A stretch of 64,000 nt of DNA from the NCBI RefSeq assembly GCF_905220415.1, contig NC_059555.1, positions 868,001 to 932,000 of the forward strand. Direction: 5' to 3'. Below are positions 1 to 12,900 of this stretch, piece by piece; positions within the stretch are counted from its first letter, which is position 1, and the number at the start of each line of letters is the position of its first letter. The notes under the pieces are model-generated. The model made no database searches, had not been told where the DNA came from, and saw only the letters and a program-made list of their open reading frames with translations. A program made the position numbers and the translations under genes. This DNA comes from Colias croceus. Lineage: Eukaryota > Arthropoda > Insecta > Lepidoptera > Pieridae.

Positions 1-866
1 ATTTTCGTCGGCGCCTTCTTGGATTTCAGTTTTGACCTCATATTCGGTAATAGCTACCCCAAAAACTATGAAAATGACACCCATCACGAAAAAAAGCCAA
101 ATTTTCATCGACGCCATCTTGAATTGTTTTACCCCACCAATCTATTCAACAACCCATAAAAAAGAGTATCTCAGGCAAGGTAATTTTAAAAACATAATTT
201 TAAATTACAAATAATTGGAATATGAAACTTATACAGTTTACTCATAAAAAGTATCAAATATTTCAAATCACGAAAAAGACAGTGCACGCACAATAATCTT
301 TTTTATTTCGTTTTTATTTTTGGCACGAGGAGCGATACACCCGTCCTTCCAAGAGCGCTTCTGAGCGCGGTCTGACGAACCGCGAGAACAAAATGTATGA
401 AGAAATCGCCAAGTATTTTTAATTTAGCTCATTATTGAAATAAAATTTTGATTTAGATTCATAAAAATTACACCATATATAAAGGACTATATATCCCTCA
501 ATAAGATATAGTTAAGAAGATAGATTAGGCTCTTAATTTTCCTAAAATGGTACCGGTTTAGACCCCATTTTTTTGCATTTTATGCGTTTATTGTGATGGA
601 AAAAACGTATTTCAGCGACAATTTTGTATGACGTCGTACAATTTTTATAAGATGAACGTAGAGCTGAATATATTACCTTTAAATTAAGATATTACTATGT
701 TCTCACGTGTAATTGCTTTAAGTTAAAATGGTACCGAAAAACAGCGTGTTTTTGTAAAAATACGTTATAGCGTCCTTAAATTTAGGTGTCGGTGTGCGCG
801 CGCATCGTAAAAATTCACTCTCTTCATTTTTCTCCATCGCGCCAAAAGAAGTATAACTTCAATAAA
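1..866. other. Non-coding left edge, AT-rich
   Basis: I recognise no coding exon here on either strand. The final separase exon would be expected here or beyond the left edge, but nothing resembles it. Positions 1-130 contain two imperfect copies of a short sequence, beginning attttcgtcggcgcc and attttcatcgacgcc about 100 bases apart. Positions 785-866 match one end of the MITE found in full at 45969-46173 (a GCGCGCGCATCGTAAAAATT stretch followed by a TATAACTTC terminus). Confidence 0.5.
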
Positions 867-878
867 TGTTTGAGTTAG

Positions 879-938
879 AGTCAGTCAGTCAGTCAGTCAG
901 TCAGTCAGTCAGTCAGTCAGTCAGTCAGTCAGTCAGTG
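879..938. repeat. (TCAG)n microsatellite
   Basis: About fifteen tandem copies of the tetranucleotide TCAG. On the minus strand the tract lies about ten bases downstream of the splice donor of separase exon 12, so it is transcribed as intron. Confidence 0.95.
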
Positions 939-947
939 CTGGCTCAC

Positions 948-3900
948 CGAGCTGCCCCTGGTTCCAGGCCGCCTTGCCCACAGTGCGCCAGTCAGCCCTC
1001 GCGTCGCTGGGCAGCGCCAGCGCCAGCAGGCTCGTCACCAGCTTGTCCACCTCCAGGTCCGTGACTTCCCACAGCATGCCCACCACCATCGGACTGGAAA
1101 TATAACATTTTAATCGATAAAAATACATGATAAATATTTTAAGAAAGTTAAAGGTCGAAATTATCTAGTCAAATAGGTAACTTGAATACAGAGGCGACTC
1201 GTGACAAAATTGTATGGGTGTTCACTAGAAATAAAACAACGAAAATACAATAGCGTTAGCGGGATAATTTATTACAATAAAAATGAGCACCAGATAATAA
1301 ATGTCTATTTAAACACTAAAAATTGTAGAGTATTTCAAAACGAATTCAATTATTATTTAGCAATTGGCCGTAGATAAGCAAAAAGGATCCAACCCACAAC
1401 ATGACCGAAAATGAGTTAAATATACCAAACTGCTCGTCTAGGTCTATATTTTCGATTAGCAAAAACAATCCAAGTAAAATATGAATATTTTGACGTTAAA
1501 TTGACACTGGGTACCAACCCACATGTATGGAGAAGCCATATTTTAGTTTCGTAAAAACGATCCATTCTTCTTGGATCATATTGTAAAACGCTCAGTCTAA
1601 GAAACTAACACAAAACTAAAATGTTTAAAAAAATCCAAAGCATGTGGATCCTTTTAGATATTTAATTTTTATGATATTATGATGCAATAGATAAATCACT
1701 AAAAAGATTCAAAAAGCATGGATCTCTTTTGTTAAACTGAATTTTGTAGAAATGTATACTGGTTTAATAACAAAAACGATTCAGAACATTTGGATAGACT
1801 GAATATTATGTATTTAAAGCTTGAGGCGTTAGGCATGCATTAAGTTCACACTCCAAGTATCTTGATCGGGTCACACATCTTTGCCTTTTTTATACCGATT
1901 TTTCTAAAATAGAAGCACTTTGAAAATACCTGAAAAAATTTACGAAGCTGACGAATATGTCGAAGTAACAAAAAAAAATTACTCGCACAACTATCGATCA
2001 CGCGCTCATGTGATCTTTATTACCTTCATTCAAGAATTGCCTATAGAAGACTGTAAGGTTTGTTGGGGATATAAATTATTAAGACTGAAATCGATTGTAT
2101 GCGCACCTCCATCGACTAAACAGTTTAGTCATGTTGAATTGAAGAGGAGAATACAGCTCGACTGATCAGTTTAGTCGATGCAAAAGTTGTATGTATGGGC
2201 GGGCTCGAAAGGTAAATCTTCGGAGGTATCTGATAATGATTTTCAATGACTATGGCCAAATGTTAAAGAAAAGCCCAATTAGACGATTTGGAGTCAATCT
2301 TTGACTATTTATCTAAATACTGCCTGGATTTCTATAAATCAATCCAAGGGGGCAATCCAAGACTTCATGACGATGTAGATATGGCGATGAACCGGACTTC
2401 GCACACGAAGAAGAATAGTAAATCGGATAGAATTAATATGTTTTATATAAATAATGAAAAAAAAATTGAAAGTTAGTTGTTTTATTTATGAAATTAAAAA
2501 AAAATAAGGATCTTAGTAGCAATTAGCTACTTTGAATCGTTTTTGCGAAATGAAAATTCACTTATCATAATTGAAAATAGGTTTTATCAAAAAGGATCCT
2601 AACACACATTTAGCTGAATATTTCAAGAAATAAAACTAAATTCAATAAAATTTGTTTGTAAGAATAAAATATACATTGACACACACACTTTTCCTTAAGA
2701 AGCAATTAACACAAGCAAGTCTTTATATGAACAAACACAGGTTAAACTTCAAACTTCAATAACTCAAAAGTAACATTTTGTGGGTTGGATCCTTTTTGGT
2801 TATCTACGGCCAATTAATAAATAGAAAATCCCCGCATTTGCATTCGTGAGTGTATTCAGTGTTTGTTTATATTTTATAATATAGGAGTGGCAACGTCGCG
2901 TGCAATTGCTGCTGTCATGCGATGTGCAACGTCGCGTGTGAGCGGCACTCCAAAAATTGTTATTTTTCCATAGTAAATCTTTTGTTTCACGCGCAGGACT
3001 GTGGCAAAATTTCTTTTTCACTCTTATTGGATTTCGTATGTAGGCAATGTACTGAATCTTGTTTCATAGGAGCGCAATCGAGAGCGCTCCGTAAGCTCCG
3101 TTTCGCGCGTTACTTATGAAATGAACAAGAGTGTATGTAATGATGTATTTTGTTTGTAACGTGTAAAGGTACTTATTTTATTAATATTAGTATTGGAGTT
3201 TTTTACGATAGATTTAAATAATGAGCAGGTATAACTTTATTATAATTATTTATGGGCTCCGCGTATCCATCTTACCATATTAATAGTGTAAACGCTTATC
3301 TATCATCCAGGCACTCAATCAAGCATCCATTCAACCATCCGCCTGACGTGCCCCAGGCGGTTAATGAACTGGCTACACGTACCAGCCCTGCGCGTGCAGC
3401 GCGTGGTGCGCGGCGGCGGGCGGCGCGCGGCCGGCCCCGCCCGCCAGCCGCGCCGACCCGCAGCCCGCCAGCACGCACACCGCGCCCGAGCCCGCCCCGC
3501 CCGAGCTGCGGGACAGCCCGTCGCCGTGCCCGCAGTACCTGCCGACATAGGGGCCATCCATTAATCACGTGATTTTTTTTTTGGTATTTTTTGACCCCCC
3601 CCTCCCCCTTGGTGATACGTAGTGAGGTTTAAGACTACCACTCCCCCCTCCCCCCTATATCACGTGTATTTTTTCGTACCTGCAAAGAATCAATTTTTTA
3701 TTTATAAAAAAATACTGGTATAAGTATCATCTAATTTTATTATAGTAAATTAAAGACTACTATAATAAACGTTCAGAGTTAGACACAAAGATTGCAGTTT
3801 GTTTTTGAATGACATAAAAATAATGAAAGAAATGCGAAAAAGTTGTACGCGTTTGACTAAAAATAAATACATGTAACGCGGTTGAGTATCGCGCGCTTGC

Positions 3901-6900
3901 CGAAAAAGAAATACACGTGATATATTACTTTACCCCCCCTCCCCCTTGTGATATTTCGTGATGTTTTGATGGACCCCTCCCCCCCCCCCCTTTCGAGCCT
4001 CACGTGATTAATGGACAGCCCCATACATGCATTATTGGAATAATATGTTATTAACCAAGAACCTGAATAAAGTAAGAATTATTAAAAACACTAAAAATAA
4101 ATAATGCTCGCCGTGAAGAAATAATACTTGAATACAGTAAATAATATAATCAAAAGTACTAAAACATAATAAATTATGATCGTCATTCTCGCAATACCTG
4201 TGAAGGAATTATATACGTAGATATTTTTTATTATGAAATAATATTGTATAAATGGTTAACCCGGCCTCTCGTGTAATTTCTAAAACTATACAGGGCTACT
4301 TGTAAATCACCAGCAACTTCGCAGGACAAGATAGCTAACATACTAAGTAACAACATTTGTTCTACGACTATTCGCATAACGCAATAAATTATCTATACAT
4401 ATAATAAATCTGTAGAAGGGTCAATTCTGTACATTGAAAATATTGAAAAAATAAATACCAGGGGGTGTTACTGGATCGATACCAAGCCCAAATATGTGAT
4501 TAAAAAAATTTTTGTCTGTCTGTCTGTATGTTCAGGCATCACGTGAAAACTAACGGTTCGATTTCGATGAAACTTGGTATAATTATACCTTATTATCCTG
4601 GGCATAAAATAGGATACTTTTTATCCCGGAAAATAGGTACGTAGAAAAAAAATAAATCGTAATTTTTCTTAATTTTTCCGCGCGGACGGAGTCGCGGGCG
4701 GAAGCTAGTTTTTAAATAATTTTTTAAGCTATTATTGTATTCTCCTAACATTTGTAAGTCTATGTTCTATTCATTATCGGATGGACGACGCGACGCCCCC
4801 TTCCCCCTCTCGTTCGCTTCTTGTTTACGTAATTTTTGGGATGCGCGTAGAGTTTATAATATTCAAACGGAAAATTAAATGAATATTTATTTTTGTATGA
4901 AAATAAAATCTAACAAATTATCAAAAGTTTTAATTTTAATTTTATTTATTGTAATTTGTATTCTGTGTTAATTGTGTTTGTGGAGTCAAATAAACGATCT
5001 TTCTTTCTTCTTCTTTATCTCTTACCTTGGGCAGTCTGGAAGAGATCGCTAGTAAGCGATAAGGCCTTATGTACCTACCTTTTGATGTACCTTTGTATAA
5101 TTGTAAATATTACTTGGTGTGGTATATTAAATTGATAAATAAATAAATAAATAAATAAAAGTCGTAGCACAAATGTTGTTACTTATGATGTTAGCTATCT
5201 TGTCCTGCGAGGTTGCTGGTGTTTTACAAGTAACCCTGTATAAATGACAAATACACATACAGGAACACATCGGCCTCAGCCAAGTAGTGCAGCAGCTCGT
5301 GCGAGGCTGGCGGCTCGCCCGTGCGGCCGCGCCAGCCCGCGCACCAGTACGACAGGAACGACTTCATGCGCAGCTCCATGCGGGCCAGGTCCTTGTCTGA
5401 GGACAAATCCCTACTAATATTATAAATGCGAAAGTAACTCTGTCTGTCTGTCTGTCTGTTACTCAATCACGTCTAAACTACTGAACCAATTTTCATGAAA
5501 TTTGGTATGGAGATATTTTGATACCCGAGAAAGGACATAGGCTACTTTTTATTCCGGGAAAATGACGCAATCCCGGAAATCCCACGGGAACGGGAATTAT
5601 GCGGGGTTTTTTTTGACTGCGCGGGCGAAGCCGCGGGCGGAAACCTAGTTTATTATAATTAAAAATCTAAAAATCGTACTTTACTGTTGATCTTATCAAC
5701 TCATTAAATTATTGTTTTGTCCGTTTGAATTGCTGTCTGTTAAAAATGGATTAAACTGAGTCTAAATGAGACGCAGTTAAAGTTTTGCCTTTTTTTACCT
5801 ATCTTTGTCCCTGAATATAATTATAAACTTGTACCAGTCCTTATAAAATTAATAATAATTATTCACTTGCATAAAATAACTACAAGATAAACTAAATAAA
5901 TATAAGGAAAATAAAAGTAAGTAACAGTACATATTAAAATAAAATGATTATCAGTATATCTGTGACCTTAATATTCTCATTCAAAACCAACCTGGATTAA
6001 TAATATATCGACCAACTTCTGATTTTGCCTCAAAATACCCTTCCACAATTCTGTTTTGATGTATTTTGTACAACATGTACAAAAAGTGAATATTTTCCAT
6101 TCTTGTGACAGGCTGCAGGTTCAATACTGGTAGACTCTCCCAGGGAAATGTGTCTAGCATCTGAAATATGTTTAATTTTATAATTTATATATAAGTAATA
6201 ATGTATTAAAGATAGTGTATAAAAATTTTTTTATTTAGAATACATAAGGAAAAAAAATGTATTTTATTCGAATTGGATTTTGGGATTACTGTATGATTTG
6301 AATTTAGGTTTGTTCAGTCAAAAACGTTGAAAAACATAATATCTCTCTAAATCTGGGAAACAATGAATATTAAAAACATTAATTTAAAATAATTTTCGAA
6401 TAACATACAAAAAGTGGCCTCTAACTTAATCATTTCATGAAAATACGTATTTATTTCACATTGAAACATAAAAAAAACGTTTCAAATACATAGTTAATAC
6501 CTAACAATATAAATAATACATACTTCGTCCACAATCAATATAACAGGATGCCGTTTCGCCTTCCTCAAAACCGCCCATTCGTCATTTTCCTTAATTTGCG
6601 TCGCAACATGTGAAAACGCCCTTATTCCATCCACTAAACTAAACTTGTGCATCTCTTCGAAACATTTCGATAAACATTTCAAACACAATTCGTTCGAAAA
6701 TCGAAATTCTTTCGAACAATTTTCGCATTCGTTCGAATTTTGAATCGATTTTATCTCGTCCATGTTGCCATATTCCGTTAGGATTTTCCTGATGCACGAT
6801 TTTATTTGCTGCATTTGTAGCGATGGGCAGGAATCCATTAGGTTGTATAGGAGTATCTTTTGCTTTGTGTTCAGTTTTAAAAATCTGAAAGAATATTCCT

Positions 6901-9900
6901 ACAAATATTATAAATGCGAAAGTTTGCGAGGATGTTTGTATGTTACTCTTTTACGAAAAAACTACTGGACCGATTTGGTTGAAACTTAATATATAGAACA
7001 ACATATGAGCTATAGAAATACTTCATTTATCCTGCTGGTTCGTCCGCGGGTGATCTTAGATCTTAAAACTACGCAACAGATTTTGATTTAATAGATTTAA
7101 TTGTTACAAAAAATTTTAGTATAAAATTTGCCAAGTTTCGAAAAACGCGGACAAAGTCGCGGAGAAACAGTTAGTTAAATAATATTTAACTCTTACCCCC
7201 AATCAGCAATAGCACAATCGACCATATTAACAATTTTATCCTGCAGCTTCGGATCTGCGATCTTCCCGGTCAGCAAGCTGGACCAACCACCGAGCCAATC
7301 TTTATCCATTACGTTTATTACACTCTGAAAATAAATTTACATACACATAAATAACGGATCTACATTTTGCTTACAGAAATAAATAAAATGCTTACAGAAA
7401 TAAATTTCCGTTCATTTTTAAGCGCGATTTCACACTTGCCTTGGCAATGTATAAAACTAAAAAGAAATTAATTGAAAAAGATCCTTATTCCATGACAGTT
7501 AAGTTCAAAGTTTTATGTTTGCCTCACAAGAAAACTCTGCCCAATACACGAATAGGCAGAGTTCAAAGTTCGGACAATTTACAAAAAAAAAATTAATTTA
7601 TTTCATTTCAATGATACATGTAAAACCGCAGCCACAACTAAATAAAATTACCTTCATCCTTAAGTCAACATCTTCTCTGCGGCTCCAGTAGTTACGTATT
7701 AACCTTTTGTTGTTTAAATACTGTGCATTGTCAATTGTTTTGTAGTTATCATCTAGTAATGAGAATAACTCTGTGAAAAGGGGCTTTTCTCCTTCTGCAA
7801 TAGTATTTTTTTTTTATTACTATTAATTTTTAAACAAAGAAGCATATAACATAGGTATGCTAACATATTTCGCTAAGAAAGGACATATAGTGTCATGTCA
7901 GTGTCGCTAACAAAAACAAATGTAACAATTACAAATTACATTCCAAAACCTGTGTCTGTTTATTTAAAAATGTGAAAACTGTTCTGTTAGTAAAATTATA
8001 ATAATCCTTACGTAGTAACTCTGTCTGTCTGCCTGTCTCTTCTTCACGCCTAAACCACTGGGCCGATTTATACGAAATTTAGTAAAAATTTTCTTTGATA
8101 GGTTTTATCACAGAAATCCCACAGGATTTATACGGGTTTTCCTTCGACAACAGGGCGAAGCCACGGTCGGAAAGCTAGTATATAATAATTAATAAGTACA
8201 CATTTAAAAAATATAGAATAATACGAATTTCGATACAGTTTTAGTTGGTATTAGTAAAAAATTTCCCAACGAGTCAGCGGTAAAAGCCAAAGGAACCAAA
8301 TACAAATTAAAAATAGACTATAGCAGTGTAACAAGTGATGTAAAAACTATAGATTGGACCAGACTCTTTAATTGCAATGACCCCTCAAAAGCCTTGGAAG
8401 AATTTACAGGAAAAGTAAGTAAAATCATTCAAAACCACTCCCTTAAAGTACCTATTAAAAATTCTAAAAGCATTAAAAAACCCTGGATGTCCTCTAACCT
8501 CTTAAAATGCATTCGCAAAAGAGATAGACTGCACATAGAAGCTAGGAAAAAAGAAAACAGAGAAAATCCTATTATTCAAAAACGCTATAAAGACTACCGA
8601 AACTATTGCAATAATACTATACAAAACCTAAAGAACGCATATGAGAAGGGACTTTTGGAAAAATCTGAAGGTAGCATTAAAAAGACTTGGGATGCAATTA
8701 AATATATCTGTAAGTTAAACAATAAAACATCGTCTTATTTTGACATTTTCAGCTCTGACCAGAATTCTACTCGGACCCTGAACAAAGTTAATGATTATTT
8801 CGCAAATATTGGTGAACAACTAGCTAAAGAAACGATGAAGCAAATCAATAAAACGGAGACTGAATTAGTTCAATTAGCTGCAAATTTAGATGAATCACAC
8901 ACAAATCCTGATAAGTCATTTTTTATAAACCCTACTAATGAGTTAGAAGTGAGTGACATAATTTCAAATTTGAAGAATGACTCCGCTCCCGGATGGGACG
9001 GAATTAATTGCCGTGTTATCAAACTTGCTAAATCCGATCTTTCTGCACCAATCACACACATATGCAATCTTAGCATTTCCACTGGTATAGTCCCCTCTCA
9101 TATGAAATTAGCAAATGTTTGCCCAATACACAAAGGTGGAGATACTTCTAGTTTAGCGAATTTCCGACCTATATCACTTTTAACAATAGTTTCAAAAATA
9201 ATGGAAAAGCTAATAAACAAAAGATTGCTTAAATACCTGGAACAAAATAAAATGCTTTCAGTAAATCAGTACGGATTTCGTAATGGCAAGTCAACGGAGG
9301 ACGCCGTCACAAATCTGGTGGATTTCATAACTATGAGACTCGACGGCGGGGAGAAATGTGTGGGCGTCTTCCTTGATCTTGCCAAAGCTTTTGACACGGT
9401 GTCCAGACCCATCCTGCTGCGAAAGTTGGAGTTGTTTGGCATTAGGGGTACTGCACTCGACTGGTTCACGTCATACCTATCCAACCGAGAACAAAGCGTT
9501 TGCCTGGGTGAATACCTAAGTTCTCCCGCTGCAATAAGATATGGAGTTCCCCAGGGCAGTGTCTTAAGTCCTACGCTCTTTCTTCTCTACGTAAATGGAC
9601 TCTGTTCACTCAAACTCAACCAGGCTAAGATTTTTGCTTACGCAGACGATACCGCTGTGATTTTCCACGGCAGATCTTGGAGGGAAGCGTATAGCGCTGC
9701 AGAAACCGGAATGCAAACTGTCGCCAACTGGCTCCACCACAACTTGCTTAGCCTCAATATAGGTAAAACCAAACTTATGAATTTTAATATAAGCAATAGG
9801 ACCAATGCCCCGAAAGAATTATCCCTAACAATACATAAATGTCAAAATGACACTTCCAACTGCAAATGTACTGCTCTGGAAAATGTCACCTATATAAAGT

Positions 9901-12900
9901 ATCTAGGTGTGATTATTGACAAACACCTTACCTGGAATTTACAAACTGATTTAGTAAAGACACGTGTGAGAAAATTAACCTACATTTTTAGAAAACTAAG
10001 ACTAATTGCAGATATCAAAATGATCAAAATGACTTATTTTGCACTTTGTCAATCTATTTTAAACTACTGTCTCGTCTCTTGGGGTTCCGCAAAAAAATGT
10101 CATCTTATAAAAGTTGAGCGCGCGCAAAGAGCAATTCTTAAAACCATATTTAAAAAGAATTTAAGATATCCAACCAAAGAATTGTATCAAGAGGCTGGTA
10201 TACTAACGGTGCGTCAGCTATACATACTAGCAGTAATTCTAAAATTCCATAAAATAGCTCCAAACACAATTATAACGAACGAACGCACTCGAAGAAATCC
10301 TGCATGGAGGAAACATAGCTGTAATATGTCTTTCGGTAGCAAGGCGTTTATATTCATGGGACCTCACTTATACTCCATAATTAACAAAAAACTAAATATC
10401 TTTCCTATGACCAAGTTCCGCTGTAAAAAATATGTTACAAATTGGCTATTAAATCTAGACTACTTAGAAACTGAAAATCTCGTTACAATAATATCTTGAT
10501 TAAAATATAAATTCAAACATTTACCGACTATTAAAATAATCACTCATACAACATCTACACATACACATACACACACACTCATATACACGCACGCATACAC
10601 ACACGCACATATGCACACTTAATATTTAAATGGCAATTAAACTTTGAAATATTTTTATGTACCTAATACGGCGAAAGAGATTGAGCCCCACAACACAGGG
10701 GATCCTAGTGTGGGGTTCAATGCAGAACATGTAAAGTATATTATGTAACATTTCTTGTAATTAATAAAGAAATTTTTCATTTTCATTTTTCATACCTTTA
10801 GTGATATTAGCTGGTACGGTCACAGTTAACGGTCCGTCGTTCAAATAATCATTGCTATACACAGTCAAGTAGACAGAATTGATGTCACATCTGTATTCTG
10901 TGTGCGGTTTTATATTCTCGTTTGGGTTGTATGGCGCTGTTAACTGTACTATTGTCCATTCTGAAAATTAAGTTAATAAATATTCTTTATTTTATACTTC
11001 ATAATAACTTACATAATGTATATTATACACGCATCTGTCTGTATGTATGTATGTATACATAAAATAAATTGATTTTGATGCGTTTTTTTTTAATTAGATA
11101 GAGTGACAAAGGTTAGTTTAAATGTTCTTTTTAGCACTAAGCATGTAACTTTATTACTTAAAAGCTTATGAGACTACACTTTTGAACTCTTTTCAACACA
11201 ACAAAACGTAAGGTAACTTAAAACTTTGAAAGAAATTGCCAATTGAACAAAATATTATGCCCATATGGGCATATGCAGTGCATATGCAGTGCTGCATATG
11301 CAGTGGAAGTGTTAAAATTCGGAACGAAATCATTTGACAGAGAACTAAGGTTATCGACATAGCTCACTGGATTAGTAAGCTGAAGTGGCAGCGAGCTGGT
11401 CACATTTTCCGCAAAACAAACAACCGCTGGGGCACCCGTGTTGTAGAGTGGAGACCGCGTCTCGGCAAACATAGTGTAGGACGCCCCATGACACGTTGGA
11501 GCGATGACTTACGTAAGATAGCAGGCAAAAACTGCTAGCAAGAAACCAACAATAGGGCTAAGTGGCATGTCATGGGTGAGACCTACATCCAACAGTGGAC
11601 AAACACAGGTTGAAAGACAGAGAGATACAGTGAAAAGTATGAAATTTTGCTATTTTCCCATTTGCATACTAAACAAAAGCCTTTGGACTAACATTGGACT
11701 AACAAAAAAATAACAATAATACACAAAATAATCCAGAAACATACATTAAGACAAGACAACACTTGAAATTATTCTACACAGCATAAAAGTTAAAATAGTA
11801 CCTTGAGGCAATTCAGATAATATCTTCAGCATATTATCAACATTATTGTGTGGTCCAAATTTAAGATATTGCTTATAAAAAGGTTCATTTTCATGTAACT
11901 GTATATCATCCAACACTTTTGTTGTATTTTCAAAATCTGTTATAAAACTGACAAGTTCTGCTTCTTCTTTAGACCTGAAAATGACAGGATTTAATTTATT
12001 TCATTATCCTTATCTCAACCACTTTCTTGGTTCAGTGGTTGATATGTGAACATAGAAATTAGAGGTCCTGGGTTTGATTCCCGGTTAAGACAAAAAAAAG
12101 TCTCGGTAAAAAAAAAATTTGTGATTTTCCTAATTGTACTGAACGGATTTGGATGAAACTTTTCAGTATACAACAGAATAACACATGAACTATAGAAGAC
12201 TTGATTATGCTCGCAGGTGAAACCGCACAGAATAGCTAGTTGATTATTTGAAGTAGTAGTAGTATTCATCTTTTTGTTAGAGTGGTTAATTCCCAGGCTT
12301 CAATTCCCAGAGGAAAAAAGAACTGACTTGAAATAGTACTCACAGTGGTTTAGAATCTATAAGATTTTTTACTGGCTTAATATACTTGGTCAGTTTTTGC
12401 AGTTTATCCCCTGAAATAAAAAGAAATAGTATGAATATTCGGTGAATTGTTCTGTATAATTATAATTGATATTTATTATATTTAGAATTAACTAACTTTT
12501 ACTAGACAACAGAAATAGGACTTTCGTAATAATAAATAAAATTATAACCACTTATTTTTACCTGATATTAAATCCTGTTCCTCTCTATAAATGGCCAATG
12601 TTCGCACTGACGCTGATACAGCTTCACTAAAGTGGAACGCACATTCTTTTTCTTTGTTCTCAAAAAAACATTCCTCTGCTAAAAGTTTTTGGGCACCTGT
12701 AATGTTTAAAAATAATAGTAAGATAATTATTTATTGATTATAAGATATTAGAATGTTATTTTTGAATAGAATAGACTGTAAAGATGAATATAAATAGCAA
12801 ATATATCAAAGAAAAATATTTTTATAGAAGCAATGTTTATTTCACGTTTTAAAACACAAGAGTGTTATTTCAATAGAAAAAATACAAAGAATATACAAGA

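Larger units (their letters stand above)
8183..10790 (+). mobile_element. 5'-truncated non-LTR retrotransposon (CR1/Jockey-like LINE)
   Basis: The element consists of an ORF2 remnant without its endonuclease domain, a short 3' UTR with (CA)n tracts, and a 3' end of short ATTTTC repeats instead of a long poly(A), which points to a CR1/L2/Jockey-group LINE. The reading frame stays open from about 8223, so the copy was truncated on insertion and not by later mutation. Its 3' end lies about 5 bases from the splice donor of separase exon 5. Confidence 0.85.

Noticed and set aside
3252..3572. Arg/Pro-rich plus-strand ORF of 106 codons
   Set aside because: It is the antisense of GC-rich separase exon 11, whose minus-strand frame carries the catalytic GHG and Cys motifs.
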